Assembly: GCA_002724895.1 (NCBI GenBank) | Contig: PBQB01000021.1 | Coordinates: 14,389 to 23,393, forward strand | DNA length: 9,005 bases | Direction of reading: 5' to 3' | DNA from: Flavobacteriales bacterium | GTDB lineage: Bacteria > Bacteroidota > Bacteroidia > Flavobacteriales > BACL11 | Shown: positions 1 to 7,144 of the stretch, piece by piece | Numbering within the stretch: the first letter of the stretch is position 1 | Layout: every line of letters begins with the position of its first letter | Program-made: the position numbers and the translations under genes | Notes under the pieces: generated by a model | Database searches by the model: none | Seen by the model: the letters and a program-made list of their open reading frames with translations, nothing else | What the model was told of the DNA's origin: nothing

Positions 1-249
1 ATTCTAATTTTAGATGAAGCGACTTCTTCTTTAGATACAAAGTCTGAAAAGCTTGTGCAACAAGCAATTGAAAAATTAATGAATACTAAAACTTCATTAG
101 TTATTGCACATAGACTATCTACAATTAAAAATGCAGATAAAATTATTGTTTTAGATAAGGGGATAATTGTTGAACAAGGAACTCATGCTGAACTTATGAA
201 AAAAAATGGTTTTTACAAAGAGTTGCTTGAACATCAATCATTTTCTTAG
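1..249 (+). CDS. Export-type ABC transporter ATPase, C-terminal fragment
   Basis: This is the last 82 residues of a gene that begins left of the window. The reading frame is open from base 1. It opens with the Walker B strand and catalytic Glu (ILILDEATS, fragment residues 1-9), then the D-loop (SSLD, 9-12) and the H-loop switch histidine (H37 in IAHRLST). It ends with the usual tail of exporter nucleotide-binding domains (VEQGTHAEL, then [12 protein letters not shown]). These motifs and the short C-terminus match ABC exporters that fuse a six-helix membrane domain to the ATPase, such as MsbA-like lipid or drug exporters in the inner membrane. The membrane domain lies outside the window, so the substrate cannot be inferred. 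The TAG stop interlocks with the stop of the convergent hflX gene. A GTG at base 55 is not a credible start because the conserved Walker B lies upstream of it. Confidence 0.93.
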   Translation: MLILDEATSSLDTKSEKLVQQAIEKLMNTKTSLVIAHRLSTIKNADKIIVLDKGIIVEQGTHAELMKKNGFYKELLEHQSFS

Positions 250-1415
250 TATAAAAAATTATTATAAGGGTACCTTTTTTCATGTAGTTTTTTAATCTCA
301 TAATATAGATTATCTTTTAACTCATCAAAATGAGTTTTATTGAGCGCCGAAATAAAAATAGTATTATCATTCATCTTTGAAATCCAGGTTTTTTTTAACT
401 GATCAAGAGACATATTAGCTTTTGTCATCGGTAATAAATCATCCTCATCTTTTTTAATAAATTTATAATTATCTATCTTATTAAAAACTAAAAGAGCAGG
501 CTTATTTTGCACTCCTAACTCCTTTAAAGTTTCATTCACTACATTTATATGTTCTTCAAAATTTGAATTTGAAATATCTACCATGTGTACTAAATAATCC
601 GACTCTCTGACTTCATCTAAGGTTGATTTAAATGATTCTACCAATTGATGTGGAAGTTTTCTTATAAATCCTACTGTATCTGTTAATAAAAATGGCAAGT
701 TTTTAATCACAACCTTTCTTACTGTAGTGTCTAATGTTGCAAACAACTTGTTCTCAGCAAAAACTTCTGACTTAGATAATTTGTTCATTAATGTTGATTT
801 ACCTGCATTCGTATAACCTATTAAGGCAACTCTTATTAGATGGGCTCTTCCCTTTCTTCTCGTAAAAGACTGTTTATCAATCTTTACTAACTTCTTTTTT
901 AAAAGAGAGATTTTATCTTTGATAATCCTTCTATCAGTTTCAATTTGGGTCTCTCCAGGCCCTCTCATTCCAATACCTCCTTTTTGTCTTTCTAAGTGAG
1001 TCCACATCCTCGTTAATCTTGGCAAAAGATATTCATACTGTGCTAATTCAACTTGAGTTCTTGCCTGGGCAGTTTGAGCGCGTGAAGCAAAAATATCCAA
1101 TATTAAATTACTCCTATCTAGTATTTTTTTCTTTTCAAAAATTTTTTGAATATTCCTAAGTTGAGAAGGATTTAAATCATCATCAAAAATAATTATATCA
1201 ACTTTCTCTCTTTTAACATAATCTCTAACTTCATTTATTTTGCCTTTTCCAAGAAATGTATTTTTATCTGGCAATAATAGTTGCTGTGTAAATCTTTTTG
1301 TAGGAGTAGCTCCAGCAGTTGTGGCTAAAAATGATAACTCATCTAGATATTCATTAACATTTTCTTTTGTTGTTTGAGGAGTTATCAAACCAATCAAAAT
1401 GGCTTTCTCCTTCAT
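246..1415 (-). CDS. hflX: GTPase HflX, ribosome-associated
   Basis: This encodes a 389-residue GTPase of the HflX branch of the TRAFAC/Obg-HflX superfamily. HflX proteins bind the 50S subunit or the 70S ribosome and are known to split stalled or heat-stressed ribosomes. The N-terminal HflX domain (about 1-145) is followed by the family signature [18 protein letters not shown] (146-163) and a helical linker. The GTPase domain then carries G1 GYTNAGKS (200-207), the G2-region TLDTTVR, G3 DTVG (246-249), G4 NKID (312-315) and G5 SAL (356-358). All nucleotide-binding motifs are intact and the length is normal for a short-form HflX. The ATG at 1415 fits the family's N-terminus. The preceding bases are A/T-rich with no Shine-Dalgarno. 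The gene lies 17 bp behind a small membrane-protein gene and is probably cotranscribed with it. Its stop overlaps the end of the ABC gene by 4 bp, tail to tail. Confidence 0.97.
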   Translation of the reverse strand: MKEKAILIGLITPQTTKENVNEYLDELSFLATTAGATPTKRFTQQLLLPDKNTFLGKGKINEVRDYVKREKVDIIIFDDDLNPSQLRNIQKIFEKKKILDRSNLILDIFASRAQTAQARTQVELAQYEYLLPRLTRMWTHLERQKGGIGMRGPGETQIETDRRIIKDKISLLKKKLVKIDKQSFTRRKGRAHLIRVALIGYTNAGKSTLMNKLSKSEVFAENKLFATLDTTVRKVVIKNLPFLLTDTVGFIRKLPHQLVESFKSTLDEVRESDYLVHMVDISNSNFEEHINVVNETLKELGVQNKPALLVFNKIDNYKFIKKDEDDLLPMTKANMSLDQLKKTWISKMNDNTIFISALNKTHFDELKDNLYYEIKKLHEKRYPYNNFLY

Positions 1416-1432
1416 TTATAGAAAATCAATTA

Positions 1433-1798
1433 TCAAGATTTCTTTCTTGCTTTAATAAAACTCTTAATAAACGTTATCATTGCAATAATTCCCGTAAGAA
1501 TCATTGAGCCAACTCTAAATATAGATAACTCTCTTCCTTCTGAAATAGCAGCTTTAAATGGCATAAATAATCCAAGAAGACCTATTAATGTAATTAACAC
1601 AGCAATATGAGCAATTACCTTGTTCTCATTTCTTATTCCCTTTTGACAGAGTAATAAAATCACACCAAAAAATAGTGGGATGAAAGCTGTTACTGATTGA
1701 TGAGGTTTTGCATCAGTAGCTTCAAAAGTAAAAAAAGCCCATGCTGGCATTATAATTAAAACTAATGCATTTATAAAGTTTGCTTTTTCTGTTTTCAT
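1433..1798 (-). CDS. Small four-helix integral membrane protein, function unknown
   Basis: This encodes a 121-residue, highly hydrophobic protein. I do not recognise a named family with certainty. Four likely membrane helices are visible, at about 8-25 (ALVLIIMPAWAFFTF), 36-51 (VTAFIPLFFGVILLLC), 61-80 (VIAHIAVLITLIGLLGLFMP) and 93-115. A basic tail follows (KARKKS), which suggests the C-terminus is cytoplasmic and, with four helices, the N-terminus too. Loops are short and I see no catalytic motif. The second helix begins with a proline and glycine pattern (AFIPLFFGV). The ATG at 1798 is followed by a short polar N-terminus (MKTEKANFIN). It is the first gene of a probable two-gene operon with hflX, 17 bp downstream, and a candidate Bacteroidota promoter sits just upstream. 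The good hydrophobic periodicity and tight spacing make it a real gene. Any functional link to HflX is untested inference. Confidence 0.85.
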   Translation of the reverse strand: MKTEKANFINALVLIIMPAWAFFTFEATDAKPHQSVTAFIPLFFGVILLLCQKGIRNENKVIAHIAVLITLIGLLGLFMPFKAAISEGRELSIFRVGSMILTGIIAMITFIKSFIKARKKS

Positions 1799-1803
1799 AG
1801 TTA

Positions 1804-1837
1804 TTTGAAATGTTCATGCAAATTTAATATAATTTTA
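1804..1837 (+). promoter_or_regulatory. Candidate promoter for the amidohydrolase operon
   Basis: On the plus strand, TTTG (1804-1807) is followed after 22 bases by TAATTTTA (1830-1837), which matches TAnnTTTG except for the last base. The predicted start near 1844 would leave a leader of about 19 nt before the ATG at 1863. It overlaps the oppositely oriented candidate promoter, so the two divergent operons would share about 45 bp of control region. The match is weaker than the minus-strand one. Confidence 0.3.
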
Positions 1838-1848
1838 ATAATTTCACA
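1819..1848 (-). promoter_or_regulatory. Candidate Bacteroidota promoter for the membrane protein-hflX operon
   Basis: Read on the minus strand, TAAATTTG (1826 to 1819) matches the Bacteroidota -7 consensus TAnnTTTG exactly. TGTG (1848 to 1845) lies 18 bases upstream and matches the -33 element TTTG at three of four positions. Transcription would start near 1812, giving a leader of about 14 nt before the ATG at 1798. In such AT-rich DNA a chance match is possible. Confidence 0.45.
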
Positions 1849-1862
1849 GCATAAATGTAAAT

Positions 1863-4862
1863 ATGAAATTAATAATACCTTTTCTTTTTTTAATATTTAA
1901 TTTCAACACATTATTATGTCAAGAAACATTTCCCATCAATGGTGTTAAAGATAATTTTAATCCTATTTATGCCTTTACTAATGCACACATTTTTATTTCT
2001 CCTGAAAAACAAATCAAAAATGGAACATTAATTATTCATAATGATAAAATTATTAGTGTAGATAGTAATCTAATTGTTCCCAAAAATGCAATTGTATACG
2101 ATCTACAAGGAGACCACATTTACCCTTCTTTTATCGATCTATATTCTAACTACGGAATAGTAAAAACTAACTTGAAGTCACAAAATGATAATATCCCTCA
2201 GTATAGAAGCAATAAAAAAGGAGCATATCATTGGAACCAAGCTATACATCCAGAAACACAAGCTAGTCACTTATTTTCTAATAATCAAAAAGAAGCTGAA
2301 AAATATATAAATATTGGATTTGGTTCTGTTTTAACTCATTATCAAGATGGGATAATGAGAGGTAGTGGTGCTTTTGTTTTATTGTCAGAAAACAATCATA
2401 CAAATATCATAAGTGATTTTGCTGCTAGTTTTTATTCATTCAAAAAAGGTTCTTCCAAACAAAAATACCCAACCTCATTAATGGGAAGTATTGCTTTAAT
2501 TAAACAGGTTATGCTAGATGCAGAATGGTACGAAAAGCAAAAAAAACAAACAAACTTATCTTACATTAGCTATAACTTGCAAAATAAATTACCTAAAATA
2601 TTTGAAATTAGTGATGTATTAGATTACTCAAGAGTTTTTAGTATTGCTGACGAATTTGAAATCGATTTTTTAATAAAAGGGAATGGTAAAGAATACAGTA
2701 GAATGCACGAAGTGAAAGGCTCAACATTTCCAATTATAATTCCTTTAAATTTCCCGAAAGCATATGATGTTAGTAATCCTGAATCAACAGAATGGATCAG
2801 TCTAAACCAATTAAAAGAATGGGAATTAGCTCCGTATAACCCTGCATTTTTATCTGATAATAATATAAAGTTTTGTTTTACATCATCTGATCTAGAAGAT
2901 AAAAATGATTTTTTAAAAAATCTCAAAAAAACTATAGATAAAGGACTCAATAAATCTGACGCATTAGCTTCACTCACTACAATACCCGCTTCTCTAATTA
3001 ATATGTCTAATAAATTGGGAACATTAGAAAGTGGGAAAATTGCTAATTTTATAATTACATCTAGTGATATATTTGAAGATGGAGTGATTTATGAAAATTG
3101 GATAAATGGTAAAAAACATATAGTTAATAAAAAAGAAAAATATGACATTTCTGGATATTACACATTCAAATCAAAAAAAATTAACAATTCCAAGGTTATC
3201 ATCAAAGGTCAACAGAAAAATGTAAAAATTTCAATTAACAACTTGGATTCAGCTAATTTAACAGGTAAAATTAGTGGCGACAATTTCAATTTTAGTCTAC
3301 CTAATGGTCATTTTAGAGCTAATGGAGATATAATAAATAATGATACAATTATTGGTTTTTACCAAGATGAAAATGGAAATATATTTGATTTTTTATTATC
3401 TAAAGACTCAGTGTTAAAAGCAGATAATAATAAAAAAGATTCAGATACCACTACTAATAAAATAATTCAAAGCAATATTCCTGAAGTTTGGCTTCCAAAT
3501 AAATCTAATGGTTTTAGAAGTTTACCAATAGCACAACCAGTTTTATTTAAAAATGCTACTGTATGGACTAATGAAAAGCAAGGAATTATTAATAATACTG
3601 ATGTAATTATTGATAAGGGAAAAATTGTTGCTGTAGGCACTCTTTTAAATCCTTTAGAATATATTACAAATGAAAAAGTTAAAATTATAGATGCTTCAAA
3701 CTTACACCTGACATGTGGCATTATTGATGAGCACTCACACATAGCTATTAGCAAGGGAGTTAATGAAGCTAGTCAAGCTGTAACTGCCGAAGTGAGTATC
3801 GGAGATGTTATTAATCCTAATGATCACAATATATACAGACAGTTAGCCGGAGGGGTTGTAGCTGCTCAACTCTTACATGGATCAGCTAATCCAATTGGAG
3901 GAAGGTCTGCGATTGTCAAATTAAGATGGGGGGCTTCTGCTGAAGAAATGAAGATCTCAGATGCAAAAGGCTTTATAAAATTTGCATTAGGTGAAAATGT
4001 AAAACAAAGTAATTGGGGAGACTTTGAAAACATTAGATTTCCTCAAACTAGAATGGGTGTAGAGCAGGTATTTTATGATGCTTTTTTTAGAGCAAAAGAA
4101 TATGAAAAAAAATGGCAAGATTATAATAAACTTAATTTAATTGAAAAAAGAAAAACAGTTGCTCCAAGAGAAGACATAGAACTAAATGTTCTAGTGGAAA
4201 TTCTAAATTCTGAAAGATTTATTACTTGTCATTCTTATGTTCAGTCAGAAATAAATATGCTAATGCACGTAGCTGACTCAATGGGATTTAAAATAAATAC
4301 ATTCACACATATTTTAGAAGGTTATAAAATTGCAGAAAAAATGAAGAAACATGGTGTTGGAGGGTCTACCTTCTCTGACTGGTGGGCTTACAAATTTGAA
4401 GTTAATGATGCAATTCCTTATAATGCAAGCCTTTTAAATGAGGCGGGAATAGTTACAGCTATAAACTCTGATGATGCAGAAATGGGTAGGAGACTAAACC
4501 AAGAAGCTGCAAAAGCTATTAAATATGGTGGAACTTCTGAAGAAGATGCATGGAAAATGATAACTCTGAACCCAGCAAAATTATTATATTTAGATGACAA
4601 AATGGGAAGTATTAAAATTGGTAAAGATGCTGATATTGTTTTATGGTCTGATAATCCCCTTTCCGTTTACTCAAAAGTAGTTCAAACATATGTGGATGGT
4701 AAACTAATGTATGATGAAAATGTAGATGTCCAAAACAGAAAGAGAGATTTAAAAGAACGCATGAGAATAATAAAATTAATGTCAAAAGATAAAAATCAAA
4801 ACAAGATAAAACCTACTGCACCAGCAGAAGAAAAGTTATATCATTGTTGTAAAAAAAGATGA
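1863..4862 (+). CDS. Exported two-module amidohydrolase; first module degenerate, second intact
   Basis: This 999-residue protein starts with a Sec signal peptide (hydrophobic 3-18, likely cleavage near C19-Q20). Module 1 (about 37-425) has the amidohydrolase N-terminal beta-sandwich and barrel layout, but the DxHxH metal motif reads DLYSN (92-96), so both histidines are lost (Y94, N96). A beta-strand-rich insert (about 427-516) and a charged linker follow. Module 2 (about 564-970) keeps the metal-site residues: DEHSH (H624, H626), H790 in TCHSY, H816 in FTHILEG, and NSDD (868-871) with a candidate catalytic Asp. It closes with the usual GSIKIGKDADIVLWS strand. The family (imidazolonepropionase-like amidohydrolases) hydrolyses C-N bonds using one or two metal ions. 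The substrate cannot be read from sequence. The C-terminal tail (residues 970-999) is basic and ends HCCKKR, with no type IX secretion domain seen. Its TGA stop overlaps the next gene's ATG. Confidence 0.9.
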   Translation: MKLIIPFLFLIFNFNTLLCQETFPINGVKDNFNPIYAFTNAHIFISPEKQIKNGTLIIHNDKIISVDSNLIVPKNAIVYDLQGDHIYPSFIDLYSNYGIVKTNLKSQNDNIPQYRSNKKGAYHWNQAIHPETQASHLFSNNQKEAEKYINIGFGSVLTHYQDGIMRGSGAFVLLSENNHTNIISDFAASFYSFKKGSSKQKYPTSLMGSIALIKQVMLDAEWYEKQKKQTNLSYISYNLQNKLPKIFEISDVLDYSRVFSIADEFEIDFLIKGNGKEYSRMHEVKGSTFPIIIPLNFPKAYDVSNPESTEWISLNQLKEWELAPYNPAFLSDNNIKFCFTSSDLEDKNDFLKNLKKTIDKGLNKSDALASLTTIPASLINMSNKLGTLESGKIANFIITSSDIFEDGVIYENWINGKKHIVNKKEKYDISGYYTFKSKKINNSKVIIKGQQKNVKISINNLDSANLTGKISGDNFNFSLPNGHFRANGDIINNDTIIGFYQDENGNIFDFLLSKDSVLKADNNKKDSDTTTNKIIQSNIPEVWLPNKSNGFRSLPIAQPVLFKNATVWTNEKQGIINNTDVIIDKGKIVAVGTLLNPLEYITNEKVKIIDASNLHLTCGIIDEHSHIAISKGVNEASQAVTAEVSIGDVINPNDHNIYRQLAGGVVAAQLLHGSANPIGGRSAIVKLRWGASAEEMKISDAKGFIKFALGENVKQSNWGDFENIRFPQTRMGVEQVFYDAFFRAKEYEKKWQDYNKLNLIEKRKTVAPREDIELNVLVEILNSERFITCHSYVQSEINMLMHVADSMGFKINTFTHILEGYKIAEKMKKHGVGGSTFSDWWAYKFEVNDAIPYNASLLNEAGIVTAINSDDAEMGRRLNQEAAKAIKYGGTSEEDAWKMITLNPAKLLYLDDKMGSIKIGKDADIVLWSDNPLSVYSKVVQTYVDGKLMYDENVDVQNRKRDLKERMRIIKLMSKDKNQNKIKPTAPAEEKLYHCCKKR

Positions 4863-6127
4863 AAAAGAAAATAATATTTTTTTTACTAATAAATTTAATT
4901 TTTATTGCTGAATCAAAATCAGAAAAACCTATTTTATTTGTCGGCGCCACAACTCATGTAGGAAACGGGAATGTTATTGCTAATTCAATAGTTAGTATGC
5001 ATAATGGGAAATTTGAAATTATTGGTGATGCATCTACTGTACGTATCGACCCTTCAGCTTTTGATACAATATTTAAAGTGTATGACAAACATATTTACCC
5101 ATCATTTATTCTTCCTAATACAACTCTTGGTTTAACTGAAATTAGTGCCGTAAGAGCTACCAGAGATTATAAAGAGGTGGGTAAATTTAATCCGCATGTA
5201 CGAACGCTTATTGCATATAATACAGATTCTAAAATCCCTAAAACCATATTAAATAATGGGATTATGATTGCTCAGGTAACTCCAAGAGGAGGAACTATTT
5301 CTGGAAAATCCTCAATCATGCATTTAGATGGTCATAATTGGGAAGACGCCCAATTAAAAGCAGATGATGGAATTCATCTAAATTGGCCAAAATCATTTTA
5401 TTCTACTGGTTGGTGGGCTGAACCTGGAAAAATTAAAATAAATGAAACCTATAAAGAAAGAATTGAAGAGATAAATCATCTATTTGACAAAGCATGGGCA
5501 TACAGTAATTCAACCGACAATAGCATAGATATTAAATTAGAAAGTATGTTAGGGCTATTTGATGGATCAACAACCCTATTTATTCACAGTAATAAAGCCA
5601 ATGATATGCGTGATGCTATAAAATTTGCAAAAAAATATAGCATAAAAAAAACAGTTCTCGTGGGAGCTGAGGATGCTCTAAAAATAATTAATATTTTAAA
5701 AAAAGAAAATATATCATTAATTCTAAAAAGAGTGCATAGACTTCCTATTACACAAGACAGACATATTGATGAACCTTACTCTCAAGCTAAGAAATTACAT
5801 AATGAAGGAGTTCTTTTTTGTTTAAGCTATGAAGGTGATATGGAAGCAATGGGGTCTCGAAATCTTCCATTTACTGCAGGAACGACTGTGGCTTACGGAC
5901 AAGAATATGAAGATGCTGTAATGAGTATTAGTCTAAATACGGCAAAGATTCTTGGAATAGATCATATGGTAGGGTCAATTGAGAAAGGTAAAGATGCAAC
6001 TTTTTTTATTTCATCTGGAGACGCTTTAGATGTTAAATCAAATAATGTAGAAAGGGTGTTTATTAGAGGAAAAGAGATTGATCTATTAGATCATCAAAAA
6101 AAACTTTATTACGAATACAAGAAATGA
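4859..6127 (+). CDS. Exported amidohydrolase-like protein lacking metal ligands (probable pseudoenzyme)
   Basis: This 422-residue protein has a signal peptide (MKKK, then hydrophobic 5-17, cleavage probably near 18-22). The amidohydrolase fold is recognisable from the N-terminal strands (ANSIVSMHNGKFEIIGD), the YPSFI strand, the SGKSSIMHLDG segment that parallels GGRSAIVKLRWG of the upstream protein, and the C-terminal MVGSIEKGKDATFFIS strand. The motif after YPSFI reads LPNTT (85-89) where an active enzyme has DxHxH, so both metal histidines are replaced (N87, T89). The strand-6 histidine region reads VGAEDA (268-273), with no histidine. H243 may match the strand-5 histidine. It is therefore unlikely to bind metal in the canonical way. 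The ATG overlaps the upstream stop (ATGA, 4859-4862), indicating translational coupling with the two-module enzyme. A partner, scaffold or substrate-binding role for that enzyme is inference. Confidence 0.88.
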   Translation: MKKKIIFFLLINLIFIAESKSEKPILFVGATTHVGNGNVIANSIVSMHNGKFEIIGDASTVRIDPSAFDTIFKVYDKHIYPSFILPNTTLGLTEISAVRATRDYKEVGKFNPHVRTLIAYNTDSKIPKTILNNGIMIAQVTPRGGTISGKSSIMHLDGHNWEDAQLKADDGIHLNWPKSFYSTGWWAEPGKIKINETYKERIEEINHLFDKAWAYSNSTDNSIDIKLESMLGLFDGSTTLFIHSNKANDMRDAIKFAKKYSIKKTVLVGAEDALKIINILKKENISLILKRVHRLPITQDRHIDEPYSQAKKLHNEGVLFCLSYEGDMEAMGSRNLPFTAGTTVAYGQEYEDAVMSISLNTAKILGIDHMVGSIEKGKDATFFISSGDALDVKSNNVERVFIRGKEIDLLDHQKKLYYEYKK

Positions 6128-6134
6128 TTTTTAA

Positions 6135-7103
6135 TTAATATCCAATTTTTGATCTAATTCTTGCCAAGACTTGTTTTGCAATAGTTTCAGCTCTCATTGC
6201 TCCTTGTTTTAATTCTTTATCAAGAATTGTTTTTTCACTCATTAAGGCATTATACTTTTCTCTCTGTATTGAAAATTTTGTAAGGATTAATTGGAAAAGC
6301 TCTTGCTTTGCGTGTCCATATCCAAAATTTCCTTGCTCATATTTGTTTCTTAGTAAATTTGCTTGTTCTTTATCTGCAATTAAATTATATAACTTAAACA
6401 CATTACATTTTTCAGGATTTTTTTTACTTTCCATTGGTGTAGAATCAGTTTTAATACTCATGATTTGTTTTTTGAGAATGCTTTCTGATTGAAAAATATC
6501 AATAGTATTATTGTGTGATTTACTCATTTTTTCTCCATTAGTACCTGGAATAATCATCACTTTTTTATCAATTTTGATTTCTGGCACAATAAAAGAGTTT
6601 GGAAACTTGTAGTTAAATGATTTTGCAATATCTCTTGTTATTTCAAGATGTTGCATCTGATCTTTACCAACAGGAACTATATTTGCATCATACAAAAGTA
6701 TATCCGCAGCCATAAGAACAGGATAAGTAAATAATCCTGAATTAACATCAGCTAGTCTATTAGATTTGTCTTTGAATGAATGTGAATTTGCTAACATTGG
6801 AAATGGAGTGAAACAATTTAGATACCATGAAAGTTCACATACTTGAGTAACATCAGATTGTCTGTAAAAAATATTTCTTGAAGTATCAAAGCCAAATGCA
6901 AGCCAGGCAGCAGCAGTTGCATAAGTGTTATCTCTTAATTCTTTAGGATCTCGAATTGTTGTAAAAGAATGTAAGTCTGCAATAAAAAATAAACTTTCAT
7001 TTTTTTCAGATTTAGAAAGTTGTATTGCTGGAATAATAGCTCCTAGCAAGTTTCCTAAATGTGGTCTACCTGAACTTTGAATTCCTGTTAAAATTCTTGC
7101 CAT
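6135..7103 (-). CDS. trpS: Tryptophanyl-tRNA synthetase
   Basis: This is a 322-residue class I aminoacyl-tRNA synthetase that charges tRNA-Trp with tryptophan using ATP. The HIGH-type signature appears as SGRPHLGN (11-18). The tryptophan-pocket segment YPVLMAADILLY (127-138) includes the family Asp (D134) expected to bind the indole nitrogen. GKDQMQHLE (146-154) and the KMSKS loop (192-196) are intact. The length is normal for bacterial TrpRS. The ATG at 7103 gives the standard N-terminus (MARILTGIQSSG). Its stop is 7 bp from that of the convergent amidohydrolase gene. Its start lies 41 bp from the divergent acyltransferase gene. I could not identify a convincing promoter for it, and I see no tryptophan-rich leader peptide or T-box in the short upstream region. 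Confidence 0.98.
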   Translation of the reverse strand: MARILTGIQSSGRPHLGNLLGAIIPAIQLSKSEKNESLFFIADLHSFTTIRDPKELRDNTYATAAAWLAFGFDTSRNIFYRQSDVTQVCELSWYLNCFTPFPMLANSHSFKDKSNRLADVNSGLFTYPVLMAADILLYDANIVPVGKDQMQHLEITRDIAKSFNYKFPNSFIVPEIKIDKKVMIIPGTNGEKMSKSHNNTIDIFQSESILKKQIMSIKTDSTPMESKKNPEKCNVFKLYNLIADKEQANLLRNKYEQGNFGYGHAKQELFQLILTKFSIQREKYNALMSEKTILDKELKQGAMRAETIAKQVLARIRSKIGY

Positions 7104-7111
7104 TGTTTTTA

Positions 7112-7140
7112 TTTGTAAAAATAGTAGATTTTTATCTTTG
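7112..7140 (+). promoter_or_regulatory. Bacteroidota-type promoter for plsC-gatC
   Basis: TTTG (7112-7115), a 17-base spacer and TATCTTTG (7133-7140) match the Bacteroidota -33/-7 consensus (TTTG, TAnnTTTG) at every defined position. It is the best promoter match in the window. The -7 box ends only 4 bases before the ATG at 7145, so the transcript should start at or almost at the start codon. This suggests a leaderless or near-leaderless mRNA. Confidence 0.55.
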
Positions 7141-7144
7141 TATA

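Noticed and set aside
1908..1925. Lipoprotein signal (Cys at residue 19) in the 999-aa protein
   Set aside because: The residue before the Cys is Leu (LLC), which does not fit the lipobox; ordinary signal peptidase I cleavage is more likely.
2624..2977. Minus-strand open frame of 117 codons inside the amidohydrolase gene
   Set aside because: It lies entirely antisense to a well-supported coding region and shows no recognisable domain; it looks like a shadow frame.
3467..3754. Minus-strand open frame of 95 codons
   Set aside because: It is antisense to the linker and start of the second amidohydrolase module, including the HxH region; no family features.
4418..4600. Minus-strand open frame of 60 codons
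   Set aside because: It is antisense to the conserved NSDD region of the amidohydrolase; a shadow frame.
4840..4862. Possible frameshift fusing the two amidohydrolase genes at an A-run
   Set aside because: The A-run (4851-4857) is near the junction, but the second protein has its own clear signal peptide and ATG, so two separate genes are the simpler reading.
7061..7144. Upstream extension of the acyltransferase open frame
   Set aside because: It overlaps the start of trpS on the other strand and precedes the best promoter match; the family N-terminus fits the ATG at 7145.
7104..7144. Minus-strand promoter for trpS (TATTTTTA in the 41-bp gap)
   Set aside because: The -7-like box matches imperfectly and no TTTG-like -33 element lies at a normal distance; not supportable.
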